A stretch of DNA of 24,222 bases. Origin: JALHOQ01 sp038144835 (GTDB taxonomy: Bacteria; Bdellovibrionota; Bdellovibrionia; Bdellovibrionales; UBA1609). The translations under genes were made by a program, and so were the position numbers. The DNA is taken from assembly GCA_038144835.1 (NCBI GenBank), contig JAYQON010000040.1, positions 1-24,222 on the forward strand, given 5' to 3'. The notes under the pieces are model-generated. The model was not told the origin of the DNA and ran no database searches. It saw only the letters and a list, made by a program, of their open reading frames with translations. Each line of letters begins with the position of its first letter. Positions within the stretch are counted from its first letter, which is position 1. Below, one piece after another: positions 7,448 to 15,287 of this stretch.

Positions 7448-8863
7448 ATGATTCGAGCAGTTCTTTCGGCCGTCGGCGCACACTTTTCATGCCTGTCCAG
7501 AGTTTCAACAATTCTGTTCAGCCTAGTCTTGCTCTCACCCTCCCTAGTTAGCGCCAAAAGCCAATCAGATTGCGAGCGTTTTCAAAGCCTTTTTCCGAGG
7601 GTCGCCATATTGGCCGCCTCACCTCGTGGCGGAGTCGGAGAATCGTTCGCGGCCTACTCCACAGCCCTAGACTTTATTCGTAATTGCATGCCTCACCAAG
7701 CCCTCACCATGATTTCGCCCGATCAGAAAACGGATAAACATTTTGGTACCCTCGCAGCTTTTGCACGGGAAATTGAAGGCCGCGTCCAATACGCAACGGT
7801 CGAGGAGCTTTACGCGGGGGAAGTGCCTTTTGATATCCTGATCGCCCCGGCTCGCGGGGGAATCGAGGATGCCCATTTCACAGAGCTTTCGCGCCGTCAG
7901 AATGCACTCATCGCTGAACTCCCCGTCTTTTCAAATTCCGAAGACCTGCTCGCCAGCTCACAGTCGCGCTGGCATTATCAAGGCAATCTGTTTAAGCGCA
8001 CCGCTCCCGGTGTGGGTATTCATGAGCTGGGCTATTACTACAATCCGGCCATCGCCTCCGTTGTGAACTGGGACCGCGATCAGCTGATCGCGCGACTGAT
8101 CGAGTGGTCCGAACGCTCTGGTATCCCAGAGTTAGCCAATATGCTGCTCAGGCAGGCCGCGCGTGCGTCCACGCGCCTGGGATTCGCCTACGGCATCACT
8201 AAGCCAGTAACGCGCATGCAGTGGAATCGCTACTTACAAGACCTGTACGAAGAGGCCCGGGCCAAGGGCGGCCGGACCGTGATCTTCACGCCATCCAGCG
8301 TGGATTTTGAAAATCTATACAACCTGCAACTGAACGATATCTTCGTCGGTTACGAGCACGTCTCAAAACCCCGCGCGATTCTTCCGTCTGATGTATTGAG
8401 CGTGGTCGAACTCCCGCCGGTTCCGCTGGAAATATTCACCGGACTCATGCGTCTTTCGCATCTTGATGGCATCGTCCCCCTTGGGGCGGGAGACGGATTC
8501 GTCTCCACAGCCGTGGGTCTTGGCATTCCCTTCGCCATGACGTTCACACTTTTTAACAAGCCCGTGGCCAAGGAACTTGCGCAGACGTTGCAGGTATTGG
8601 TCGGCGAACGTGCGTCGGGGCGAACGTCCGATCAAGCGCGCAAAATCGTGCGCCAGGCTTTTATTCCGGGCGCAAAGACTCCGGGTATGCCCTCTTCCAA
8701 AGCGAACGTGCAGGAACTTAAAAACTTGGGAGAAATTTTCCGAGAGCTTCCCTTACGCCTGCCTAAACTAAGCGACTCCATTCTACGTGAGGCGGTCGCG
8801 CTCAGAACCGGCACGGTGAGTAAGAAAAAATCCTGCGCCAGGCTTTTAGTTTCAGATAATTAA
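7448..8863 (+). CDS. Secreted protein of unknown function, possible GT-B-like fold
   Basis: A 471-residue protein if started at ATG 7448, where a signal peptide begins (basic/hydrophobic stretch ending LVSA-K at about residue 36). The frame is open back to 7289, but those residues do not look like an N-terminus. Two alpha/beta halves can be read. The N-terminal half has VAILAASPRGGVGESF and FDILIAPARGG. The C-terminal half has GGRTVIFTPSSVDF, VVELPPVPLEIFTGLM and LDGIVPLGAGDGFVSTAVGL, followed by GIPFAMTF. The last pattern ('hydrophobic-x-x-G-x-G-x-G-...-A-x-x-x-G-x-P') resembles nucleotide-sugar binding in GT-B glycosyltransferases. A sugar-nucleotide enzyme outside the cytoplasm would be unusual, so the fold may be used differently. 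It follows the amine oxidase gene by 208 bases and shares its GC-rich codon use. No family recognised. Confidence 0.6.
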   Translation: MIRAVLSAVGAHFSCLSRVSTILFSLVLLSPSLVSAKSQSDCERFQSLFPRVAILAASPRGGVGESFAAYSTALDFIRNCMPHQALTMISPDQKTDKHFGTLAAFAREIEGRVQYATVEELYAGEVPFDILIAPARGGIEDAHFTELSRRQNALIAELPVFSNSEDLLASSQSRWHYQGNLFKRTAPGVGIHELGYYYNPAIASVVNWDRDQLIARLIEWSERSGIPELANMLLRQAARASTRLGFAYGITKPVTRMQWNRYLQDLYEEARAKGGRTVIFTPSSVDFENLYNLQLNDIFVGYEHVSKPRAILPSDVLSVVELPPVPLEIFTGLMRLSHLDGIVPLGAGDGFVSTAVGLGIPFAMTFTLFNKPVAKELAQTLQVLVGERASGRTSDQARKIVRQAFIPGAKTPGMPSSKANVQELKNLGEIFRELPLRLPKLSDSILREAVALRTGTVSKKKSCARLLVSDN

Positions 8864-8944
8864 CGCCCATCATTCGCCTGAAAATCGTGCGCGAAAGAAC
8901 TTTTTTGGTCCGTGCTGCTACTACTGCCCATCTTTGGAAGACAG

Positions 8945-9541
8945 TTACCAATGTAAGTTGACGTTCAAATTGATATCTCTGACGCAGGTATTTCCAGGCA
9001 GAGATAAACAAAGCCGCATCAATGACACCAAAGACTCAAGCGAGTGACCATTGCCAGTCCAATTTTTTTTGCTACGCGATTTCTCAGTATCTAGCCTTCC
9101 TGGTCTCAGTAGGGTTGTTCGAAACAATACCTCATTTTTTAAAAAAGCGTCTGTAGCTCGGTAACTCGCATGATCCAAAGCCATCTTCGATGCGCGATAA
9201 AATTCGAACTCTAAGTAGTGTTCAACTTGAGTTTGCGTAGCATAAGATCCGACATTAAAAACGTAGCCCTTTTTATTTTGAGCTCTCCATAACTCAAAAA
9301 CTTGATACATGAGTTTCGTTTGACCAAAATCCGCCCATGGTTTGTGAGGGGGGCCGTCAAACGCATTGTTTACAAAGACATCAAAGTCTAAGCTCATTTC
9401 CGCGATTGACTTGCGGGAAGCATGGTCTTTGATATCGTACCCTTGTGATCGACTCACAGACTCGACTTCACCATGTTGAGAAATTTCACGAATGATCTGC
9501 TCACCTAAGCCCTGATTACCACCCGTCACCAACCATCTCAT
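8945..9541 (-). CDS. Short-chain dehydrogenase/reductase (SDR)
   Basis: A 198-residue SDR, shorter than the usual 240-250. The cofactor motif TGGNQGLG is at 6-13 (T-G-x-x-x-G-x-G). NNA at 58-60 stabilises the central sheet. A Ser (S99, in NVGSYA) and the catalytic pair Tyr115-x-x-x-Lys119 (YRASK) follow. The C-terminal substrate-binding part is short, ending soon after LLRPGRLDTEKS. Arg31 (SRSQGYD) after the second strand suggests NADP(H). The start ATG shares one base with the stop of the 87-aa gene (TGATG), so it is coupled to it. It is the third gene of the radical SAM operon and probably reduces or oxidises a product of that enzyme; that role is inference. Confidence 0.82.
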   Translation of the reverse strand: MRWLVTGGNQGLGEQIIREISQHGEVESVSRSQGYDIKDHASRKSIAEMSLDFDVFVNNAFDGPPHKPWADFGQTKLMYQVFELWRAQNKKGYVFNVGSYATQTQVEHYLEFEFYRASKMALDHASYRATDAFLKNEVLFRTTLLRPGRLDTEKSRSKKNWTGNGHSLESLVSLMRLCLSLPGNTCVRDINLNVNLHW

Positions 9542-9804
9542 CAGATAGCCCCAATATCAATTTCGATGTTGCGTTGACTTAGCACTGGCTTAAAAAGCTC
9601 AATCGTTTTTTGAATAACATACTTTGCACAATCCCTCTCATCGAGTAGATCGAAAGCCACTTCGCCACGAACGAAACAAACCTCCAGCTTAATATTGGAA
9701 TCCTCTGAGTTTAAAATGTGCTCCAACCATATCAGGAATTTTTTTATGCCATCGAGATTATCAGTGACCTCCACTGATCGATCACTCAGCAGATCATTCA
9801 TCAT
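9541..9804 (-). CDS. Small protein of unknown family, coupled to radical SAM gene
   Basis: An 87-residue protein if started at ATG 9804, which overlaps the radical SAM stop by 4 bases (ATGA); an in-frame start at 9801 is also possible. It is acidic and appears mixed alpha/beta: helix (DNLDGIKKFLIWLEHILNSE), strand (IKLEVCFVRGEVAFDLL), helix (CAKYVIQKTIELFKPVL), strand (IEIDIGAI). There is no signal peptide and no metal motif. I do not recognise it. It is not similar by eye to PqqD-type peptide-binding domains, nor does it look like a RiPP precursor (no leader/core division). Position between a radical SAM enzyme and an SDR suggests an accessory or carrier role. Confidence 0.7.
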   Translation of the reverse strand: MMNDLLSDRSVEVTDNLDGIKKFLIWLEHILNSEDSNIKLEVCFVRGEVAFDLLDERDCAKYVIQKTIELFKPVLSQRNIEIDIGAI

Positions 9805-10934
9805 GAGCCTTGATCCCAGCACTTGTTAAACTCGGCACCACAAGTCAATGCACATTCGAATAACCTTCCCTCTTTGAAACTCAATTTAGTCCATGACGAA
9901 ATTATTTTATCGTAAAACCGTTCAGATAAAATCTCCTCAAGGGGACGATTATTTATATTTAATTTTTCCTTGCCGTAAACAGTCAGCATTTTTAAGAAAG
10001 TTTGATCGGGCTCACCAGCCCCATCGAAACTAGGCGCTCCCGGATCATGACTTTGATCATAAAAACGTGCATCATAAAGATTTTCATTCAAAAAACCACA
10101 GGGCAAAACTAGACCTTCTACAGTAATAATAATTTTGTCTCCTTTTAAGGAATCACAGGAAATAGGAGTCTGCTCAAGATAATTAACAAAATTTTTGTAT
10201 CTCACTTTAAGTTTGTCAACGCGTTCAATACTCGGGTTACGGAACTCAGCTGTCTCTGGCATTTCTAAAAAATACTCAACCTCTTTGTTTTTGTTAAATA
10301 CAGGCCACTTATCCATTCGTGAAAAGGATCTTTGATCAAAAAATCGCCCCGAACGCCTCACCAAAAACTTAGAAAATCCCAAATCCCGCGCCAATGTTCT
10401 GGCGGCATCGACTTGGTGTTCATTGTGTTTAAATACCAAAAAGCTCCATTGCGCATCTCCCCCTGCTGAAATAAACGCCTTGGCATTTTCAATAATTTTT
10501 TTGAAATTCGTATTTCTTCTGTGTAAGTGATGAGTATCTTCAAGACCATCAATCCCAAAATTCACCCTACCTGAACCCTGAGGTATGACTTTTGCCAGCC
10601 GTCTCCACCATAATTCGTCATGTGCGCTTGCATTGGAGTGCACAAGAATATAGAGGCGAGGATTTAAATCGCGAACATACTCACAAATTTGTAGAAATCT
10701 TGAATGGAGAATTGGCTCTCCATAACCACCGCAAAAGAATATTTGCCGTAACTGGTTCGCAAGACTAGCTGTCACTGTCTTGACAAAACTATCGAAGGAT
10801 AACTCTGTTAAGGGAAAGTAGGGGTTTAGGGGACCGCCATTGATATTGCGGGTGCATTGCGGGCACCTAGCATTACAATAACTGGTCAACTCAAATTGAA
10901 TTTCTCTAATTTTCTCAACCAAAAATCGTTTCAT
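9801..10934 (-). CDS. Radical SAM enzyme with SPASM/twitch-like C-terminal cysteines
   Basis: Starting from ATG 10934 (377 aa; a TTG at 10952 is also in frame), the SAM-cluster motif C20-x3-C24-x2-C27 (CNARCPQC) follows the strand IQFELTSY. FFCGGYGEPILH is a variant of the GGEP SAM-amino-group motif. Later, an HSNAS strand and VNFGIDGLEDTHH with HRRNTNF follow the usual barrel order. The C-terminal part has Cys in ISCDSL, then VEGLVLPCGFLNE ('dG-x-v-x-P-C', typical of SPASM/twitch), and finally C-x3-C-x6-C, consistent with one or two auxiliary Fe-S clusters. Enzymes of this layout modify peptides, sugars or small molecules; the substrate is unknown. AGGG lies about 11 bases before the start. 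First gene of the three-gene operon ending at 8945. Confidence 0.85.
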   Translation of the reverse strand: MKRFLVEKIREIQFELTSYCNARCPQCTRNINGGPLNPYFPLTELSFDSFVKTVTASLANQLRQIFFCGGYGEPILHSRFLQICEYVRDLNPRLYILVHSNASAHDELWWRRLAKVIPQGSGRVNFGIDGLEDTHHLHRRNTNFKKIIENAKAFISAGGDAQWSFLVFKHNEHQVDAARTLARDLGFSKFLVRRSGRFFDQRSFSRMDKWPVFNKNKEVEYFLEMPETAEFRNPSIERVDKLKVRYKNFVNYLEQTPISCDSLKGDKIIITVEGLVLPCGFLNENLYDARFYDQSHDPGAPSFDGAGEPDQTFLKMLTVYGKEKLNINNRPLEEILSERFYDKIISSWTKLSFKEGRLFECALTCGAEFNKCWDQGS

Positions 10935-11007
10935 AGAAAAATCTGCCCTCAAAATTAATTTAAGAGGAAGCGTGATTAACAGCGCTCATTGCCATCCAAA
11001 AGTTGAT

Positions 11008-11023
11008 CAGCAATATTTTGCTG
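11008..11023. promoter_or_regulatory. Perfect inverted repeat upstream of radical SAM operon
   Basis: CAGCAA-TATT-TTGCTG, perfect 6-bp arms with a 4-base spacer, 74 bases upstream of the radical SAM start codon. The position suits an operator; a short hairpin is the alternative. No regulator gene is adjacent. Confidence 0.3.
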
Positions 11024-11123
11024 TTAAAATTGGGCTAATGGCAAGGCTTGATGAGAGGGAGTCTTTCTCTTAAAATCTAACTGATTGGGCACTCTGCGAG
11101 TTGTAGTAAAAGCATCGTGGGGC

Positions 11124-11154
11124 TGACCCCATAAAAACAGACAGAACTGCTGCC
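11124..11154 (+). repeat. 31-bp dispersed repeat, copy A
   Basis: Begins TGACCCCATAAAAACAGACA and ends GAACTGCTGCC. It matches 15201-15231 in 27 of 31 positions in the same orientation. In this copy the first bases also form a hairpin with the upstream TGGGG (TGGGG-CTGA-CCCCA). Composition and the 'TGACCCC...GGACAGA' pattern resemble terminal sequences of insertion elements, but no transposase lies beside it. Confidence 0.5.
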
Positions 11155-11452
11155 CGGCCGTCCGAAGTTTGTCCACGATGGTCGCATTGACCGGACCTCC
11201 GATTGCAAGCCTGTCAACCTCTTCAAATGCGGTATCTGCGGAAATCGGTTTTCTAGCACCATCTTTGGCAAACGTTACCGACAGACGAGGAGGTTGATAA
11301 TATCTCCCTCCAAGAGATTGCAATAAACTCCGGTGACGCCCGCCCAATCCTTTGACATCTGTTGTTCGAGAAGGCGCTCGGTCCTCCTAAAATCGAATAG
11401 GATTGTTGAGGACAGGTCCCACAGCTTGCATTGGTTAATTCTGGCTCATTTT

Positions 11453-11459
11453 AAGGAGG
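11453..11459 (+). promoter_or_regulatory. Strong Shine-Dalgarno site
   Basis: AAGGAGG, a full match to the anti-SD complement, ending four bases before ATG 11464. It fixes the start of the exported 225-aa protein and implies efficient translation. Confidence 0.7.
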
Positions 11460-11463
11460 CCCC

Positions 11464-12141
11464 ATGATCCGCGCTGTGATCGCTCTGATGACCCTTATGT
11501 CATTTAATCTGAACGCCCAATCGCGCACCGAATCTTACGACACTTTTGAGGCCTTCAACTGTCTGGCCGATCTGAGAATGCGCACCAATACGGGCAACAT
11601 CGATGAGATACGTCAGGGCTATATTCCAGTCGGCGGCTCACAGGGACTCATGATCTACAACGGCGGAATTCAGCGGCTATCGGGCGTCCCCAGCGATTTG
11701 ATTTTGACCGGCGGGAAAGTGAGCTGCCGCATCGAAACGGCTCGGGAAGCTGCAAGGGCGGGCGGACCGAGCGAAGTCAATGTGACCTACAACGTCGGTA
11801 TCAATGGTCAAACTTCGACCTCCAATGACAATCCGTCAAGGACGAGTTGCAAAGGTACCCTATTGCCTGATCGCTTATCAGGAGCGAATTTGAAGTTAGT
11901 TCGTGCAGCACTATTGGCCGAAGTTCAACGCAGCTTGAAGCCAGGCAGGAAATTTCAAGCCGACGCTTGGGCAAAGCGCCAGCTCCTCTACACCTGCTCG
12001 AAAATTCTGGACGGCGAGCGCAATTACCCCGCTGATTGGAAAAAGCTGGTGGCTGAAGAAGAAGACGATCGTTCCAAACCCAGCGACGTCGAATCTATAT
12101 TCCTCGGTCCGAGACAGATCCGGAAGGGTGGCGCCCGCTAG
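11464..12141 (+). CDS. Exported protein of unknown function
   Basis: A 225-residue precursor with a short signal peptide, MIRAVIALMTLMSFNLNA, followed by a mature part beginning about QSRTESYDTF. Four Cys remain in the mature protein (FNCLAD, VSCRIE, TSCKGT, YTCSKI), enough for two disulfides in the periplasm. The middle contains a Gly/Asn/Ser-rich strand region (VNVTYNVGINGQTSTSND-like), and the end is highly charged (AEEEDDRSKPSD, then basic RQIRKGGAR). The start has a perfect ribosome site. No family recognised. It stands alone: the upstream operon is divergent and the next gene (12433-13530) converges on it. Confidence 0.7.
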   Translation: MIRAVIALMTLMSFNLNAQSRTESYDTFEAFNCLADLRMRTNTGNIDEIRQGYIPVGGSQGLMIYNGGIQRLSGVPSDLILTGGKVSCRIETAREAARAGGPSEVNVTYNVGINGQTSTSNDNPSRTSCKGTLLPDRLSGANLKLVRAALLAEVQRSLKPGRKFQADAWAKRQLLYTCSKILDGERNYPADWKKLVAEEEDDRSKPSDVESIFLGPRQIRKGGAR

Positions 12142-12432
12142 GCGCAGGACCCCTATATAAGGCGCAACACCACTGAGCACATCCCCCGATTCTTAGAGGA
12201 GTTATTTAGACTCAACCCAAATCACGCCACTTTTTACTGGGAACCTCTCAAGTCGAAGCCTTTGGAGTAACTGCTCATCTTTGACAACAACAAATTATCT
12301 TTTTTTGCCACAAGGATTCTTTTGCACCTGATAGGTGGCCCGAGCAAAAAGATTCGCCCAGTTAGTCAAAACTAAGGCTGGTCTAGAAATTTAACTTGCC
12401 AGTCTGCTTTAAAGTTACGTTACGTAAGAAAA

Positions 12433-13530
12433 TCAGCGGATGCTTTTCGAGCGTATCGACTCCATCGGGACCAACTCTCCCCGCCTCAACTTCTGAATGT
12501 CCTGGGCACATTCATGCAGAAGCCTTTGTACGATAGGTATGGCGTGGGTAGCTCCGACAAAGAGAATACCGCTTTGGCCGCTGCGGTTGATTCGCCAACC
12601 CGTAAAACCGTCTCTTCGTGAAAGGGATATCATATATTCGACTGCCGCATCGGCAAGTTCTTCCACCTTGGTGTGGTATTGGGCTTTTGTTTGTTTCTTC
12701 CACAGCTCTTTCAAAGGACCGCGCACTTCCTCGGGATCGCGTCCTTCCAGCTCAGGGTAGACTTCAAAGACAATCCGCAAGTTCACATCTGCAAGCCAAT
12801 CTTTCAGCTCGGGGTCATTGTTTCCGCTCTCTTCCAGCGATGAAAAGATTTTTCCCAGAGCCTCTACCTTTGCGCCATCAGGTCGCGTGAAATCCTCGCT
12901 TTCAAAACCGCGGATTTCAACGTTCTTCATTAAGCCCGGCTCGTTAATAGCGAGATAACCAAAAGCCTGAGTCGCGCGTAAAATAACATCTGGGATAATT
13001 CTAGAAACCGGAATCTTGTAACGAATCCCATGATCCAGAAGACGCTCCTGAAGCTGTCTTCCTAGGCCAACGCCCACGCCCGCATTCTCTGCAAAGGTCT
13101 CTTCCCCGATAAACTGGTACTTTCCCGTTTTCAACTCGCGTCTGAGAAACTCGACATCTTCTCGCGCATGGCGCATGGTTTGTTTCGAGTCTTCTTCGCG
13201 GAGCAATTCGCTCAGCTCATTGAGCATATCCGGACCCGGTTCGAGAGCCAAGAGTTTAGCTTGAATCGACCGATTACCATGGTTATGCCCCACCACCTTC
13301 ACGACCCGTCCATCAGGGAAATTCACCGATAAAAAGCGTGCTTCGCCGGCGGGAGAAACCTCGCGAGTGACCTCACAATTTTCCCGACCACTTGCAACCT
13401 GATAAAAGAAAGTAAGAAAAAGTAGAGTAAACATAATCGTATTTGACTGCAAGGCCCGTGCCTCGGCCCACCGGCGTAAACCATGCAGCCAAGAAGACGA
13501 TCTATCTCTCCGGTGCGACTGTTCTCGCAT
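12433..13530 (-). CDS. Exported protein with TraB/TIKI-like paired GxxH motifs
   Basis: The longest frame has 365 residues. A hydrophobic signal-like stretch (MFTLLFLTFFYQVASG) begins at Met33, so translation may instead start at 13434; neither start has a clear ribosome site. The mature domain opens with a strand and G-H-N-H (81-84). A buried-looking IGEETFAEN follows (141-149), and near the end there is R-I-N-R then FVGATHAIPIV with G-A-T-H (326-329). Two G-x-x-H motifs and an intervening conserved Glu in this order are the hallmark of the TraB/PrgY/GumN-TIKI-EreA superfamily, several members of which are metal-dependent hydrolases or proteases. The assignment is from motif order only; it could be coincidental. 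The gene converges on the one ending at 12141. Confidence 0.62.
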   Translation of the reverse strand: MREQSHRRDRSSSWLHGLRRWAEARALQSNTIMFTLLFLTFFYQVASGRENCEVTREVSPAGEARFLSVNFPDGRVVKVVGHNHGNRSIQAKLLALEPGPDMLNELSELLREEDSKQTMRHAREDVEFLRRELKTGKYQFIGEETFAENAGVGVGLGRQLQERLLDHGIRYKIPVSRIIPDVILRATQAFGYLAINEPGLMKNVEIRGFESEDFTRPDGAKVEALGKIFSSLEESGNNDPELKDWLADVNLRIVFEVYPELEGRDPEEVRGPLKELWKKQTKAQYHTKVEELADAAVEYMISLSRRDGFTGWRINRSGQSGILFVGATHAIPIVQRLLHECAQDIQKLRRGELVPMESIRSKSIR

Positions 13531-13875
13531 CTAGGTTTACAGGCCTGGGAAAGACGGTCCAGACTCAGCTGACAGGACTTACAAAGACTCAAAATCCGCT
13601 AACGGCTACCGGCCAAAACCTCTACACTTGAGTGCACAAAACGTCATAGACCTCACAAGCGACTGCTCGTGGGATTCCAATTCGGCCTACTGCCCTCGTC
13701 TTGTTCGGCGCACGGATAGCTTAATTGAGACAGACAAAAGATATGCCGATTGACCTAAATTGAAACATTACTCTGGCTCTTTTTTGGCCTGTACAATTGG
13801 CGGTGTTATTCTCAAGAAGTCTTAAATAATCTGAACTGGATTGAACACTTCATAAAGGGCGGAGGAAATAAGTAA
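13531..13875. other. Intergenic region upstream of FQNC lipoprotein
   Basis: About 345 bases between divergent genes. No open frame here looks real. Upstream of the lipoprotein start are GGAGG (13861-13865, ten bases before ATG 13876) and an AT-rich patch TTAAATAAT (13822-13830) that could be a -10 region. TTGGCG (13797-13802) lies 19 bases away, longer than ideal. Nothing else of note. Confidence 0.3.
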
Positions 13876-15174
13876 ATGCGGTTTGCCGCTCGACTTTTTA
13901 CCATCGGTATTACTACCGGAGCACTTTTATTTTCATTTCAGAATTGCAGTTCCTATGACGTTGCTAAGAATGCATCTAGCAATAACATTAGTACCGACGC
14001 CGAACCGGCTCCAGAGGAGACCATTGCCAAACTCACGATGCCAGCTCAGGCCTACCCGAGCGTCACTGAATTGAAAGCCAGATTCACATCTGAATTCAAT
14101 AAAGGCGGCGTGAATATGTCGCCTTGGACCTTGAGCAGCCTCTTTGAGGATATCCTGATTTCGGCCCGTGGAACTGGAAATCACGAATACACGGAGCTGT
14201 TAATTGAGAGCGGCTACGCCCTCACCGCAAGAACCTCGGTCGCTCTCGGCATCTCCGACCCGTACACCGGTCTCACCGCCCATGTCTTATTACATGGGAT
14301 TTATACATGCGGAGTACCTGCGGCCAACTTGGCCCATCACGCGAACATCTGGGCTCCCATCGTTGAAGGGATTGTCGACTATTTGAAGAAGGCCGGTTCA
14401 ACTCCGGAGCCGGGCCTTGCACCGAAGGCCGCAAAGATCATCAGCGTCAGCCTGCTTGGCCTCAACTACTTCGACCACTCTCGAAAGATTATCGACGGGC
14501 GAGTTCAATACGTGGGCGCATTTTATCCACTCAATTGTCCCGCAGCTCAAGCTGACAATAAATACGCCGGCCTTCCGGTTCCCGTTAACTTCAGCGCGAT
14601 CGCGGGCGAGCTTGCCTTAACTCTCACCGATTTCTTCAGGCTTCCTGTCGCGACTCTCAGTGCCGTGGCCTCAGGTTATGCCACCAATAAAAATGCCTAT
14701 CTCATGCGCCAGGAAAGCAATGTCACGCAAGCTTTCAACGGAGTTATGCCCTATTTGAACGTTATTTCAAACGGCAACGTGATTTGGAAGTACATGCCTG
14801 GCGGACGCCCCGAAGATACCAGCCATGGTGCATCCGTTGTACGTTTTCTGGTCAAGGCCCAAAAAAACGGTCGACTCTCGAACGACGTCACTGTTGGCGT
14901 AATTAAGACGATGAAATCCGTTTACTCGACGGGACCAAGCGCGAGCTTTTCGCACATCGAACCTTATATGAGTGGTGGTGTCGACGTACGTCGGCGCGGA
15001 AACCTGAAGTATGCGCAAGGCTTGTCGCGATGGATTCATCTATCCATATATGACTGTAGCGCCTACCACATGGCCATGGCGATTCAGAACTTCAAACGGA
15101 GCGACAACACCTCTCCTTACCGGAACTCAAAGACCGCCCTCTTGCTTGAGTTTTACAAACCTCACTGCTCGTAA
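13876..15174 (+). CDS. Lipoprotein with FQNC lipobox, possible alpha/alpha-toroid domain
   Basis: A 432-residue precursor. The signal peptide MRFAARLFTIGITTGALLFS runs into FQNC with the lipidation Cys at 24, followed by a Ser/Asn/Thr-rich tether (about 25-55). 'FQNC' departs from the L-[AS]-[GA]-C consensus but is identical, at the same position, to the lipoprotein at 16868-18124. The mature domain is mostly helical. It includes LTAHVLLHGIYTCG and, later, WKYMPGGRPEDTSHGASVVR; the 'Y...P-E-D-x-S-H-G/A' pattern is seen in alpha/alpha-barrel carbohydrate-active proteins (epimerases and polysaccharide lyases). A glycan-active enzyme is therefore possible but unproven. Start supported by GGAGG at 13861-13865. 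GC-rich like its neighbour at 11464. Confidence 0.72.
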   Translation: MRFAARLFTIGITTGALLFSFQNCSSYDVAKNASSNNISTDAEPAPEETIAKLTMPAQAYPSVTELKARFTSEFNKGGVNMSPWTLSSLFEDILISARGTGNHEYTELLIESGYALTARTSVALGISDPYTGLTAHVLLHGIYTCGVPAANLAHHANIWAPIVEGIVDYLKKAGSTPEPGLAPKAAKIISVSLLGLNYFDHSRKIIDGRVQYVGAFYPLNCPAAQADNKYAGLPVPVNFSAIAGELALTLTDFFRLPVATLSAVASGYATNKNAYLMRQESNVTQAFNGVMPYLNVISNGNVIWKYMPGGRPEDTSHGASVVRFLVKAQKNGRLSNDVTVGVIKTMKSVYSTGPSASFSHIEPYMSGGVDVRRRGNLKYAQGLSRWIHLSIYDCSAYHMAMAIQNFKRSDNTSPYRNSKTALLLEFYKPHCS

Positions 15175-15200
15175 ATCTGGAGGTGCCAGTGGTATGGAGT

Positions 15201-15231
15201 TGACCCCATCAAATCGGACAGAACCGCTGCC
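15201..15231 (+). repeat. 31-bp dispersed repeat, copy B
   Basis: Begins TGACCCCATCAAATCGGACA and ends GAACCGCTGCC; 27 of 31 positions match copy A at 11124-11154. It lies 27 bases after the stop of the lipoprotein gene. The two copies are direct repeats about 4.1 kb apart and bracket the GC-rich exported-protein genes. Confidence 0.5.
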
Positions 15232-15287
15232 ATACAAATTTTTGCTAACACTTTTAAAATTCATATAGATCGGATAAACCCTTACCT

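Larger units (their letters stand above)
10935..11463. other. Intergenic region between divergent operons
   Basis: This 529-base region separates the minus-strand radical SAM operon from the plus-strand gene at 11464. It contains the palindrome at 11008-11023 and one copy of a 31-base dispersed repeat at 11124-11154. An open frame of 107 codons on the minus strand (11024-11347) has no recognisable domain, no plausible ribosome site and crosses the repeat, so I do not call it. The stretch about 11040-11350 is GC-richer than its surroundings and may be remnant mobile DNA. Confidence 0.35.

Noticed and set aside
8873..8906. Possible terminator after the secreted protein (TTCGC/GCGAA then T-run)
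   Set aside because: Only a 5-bp stem with a 13-base loop and five bases between stem and T-run; too weak to call.
11024..11347. Minus-strand 107-codon frame
   Set aside because: No recognisable domain, no ribosome site, and it runs through the dispersed repeat.
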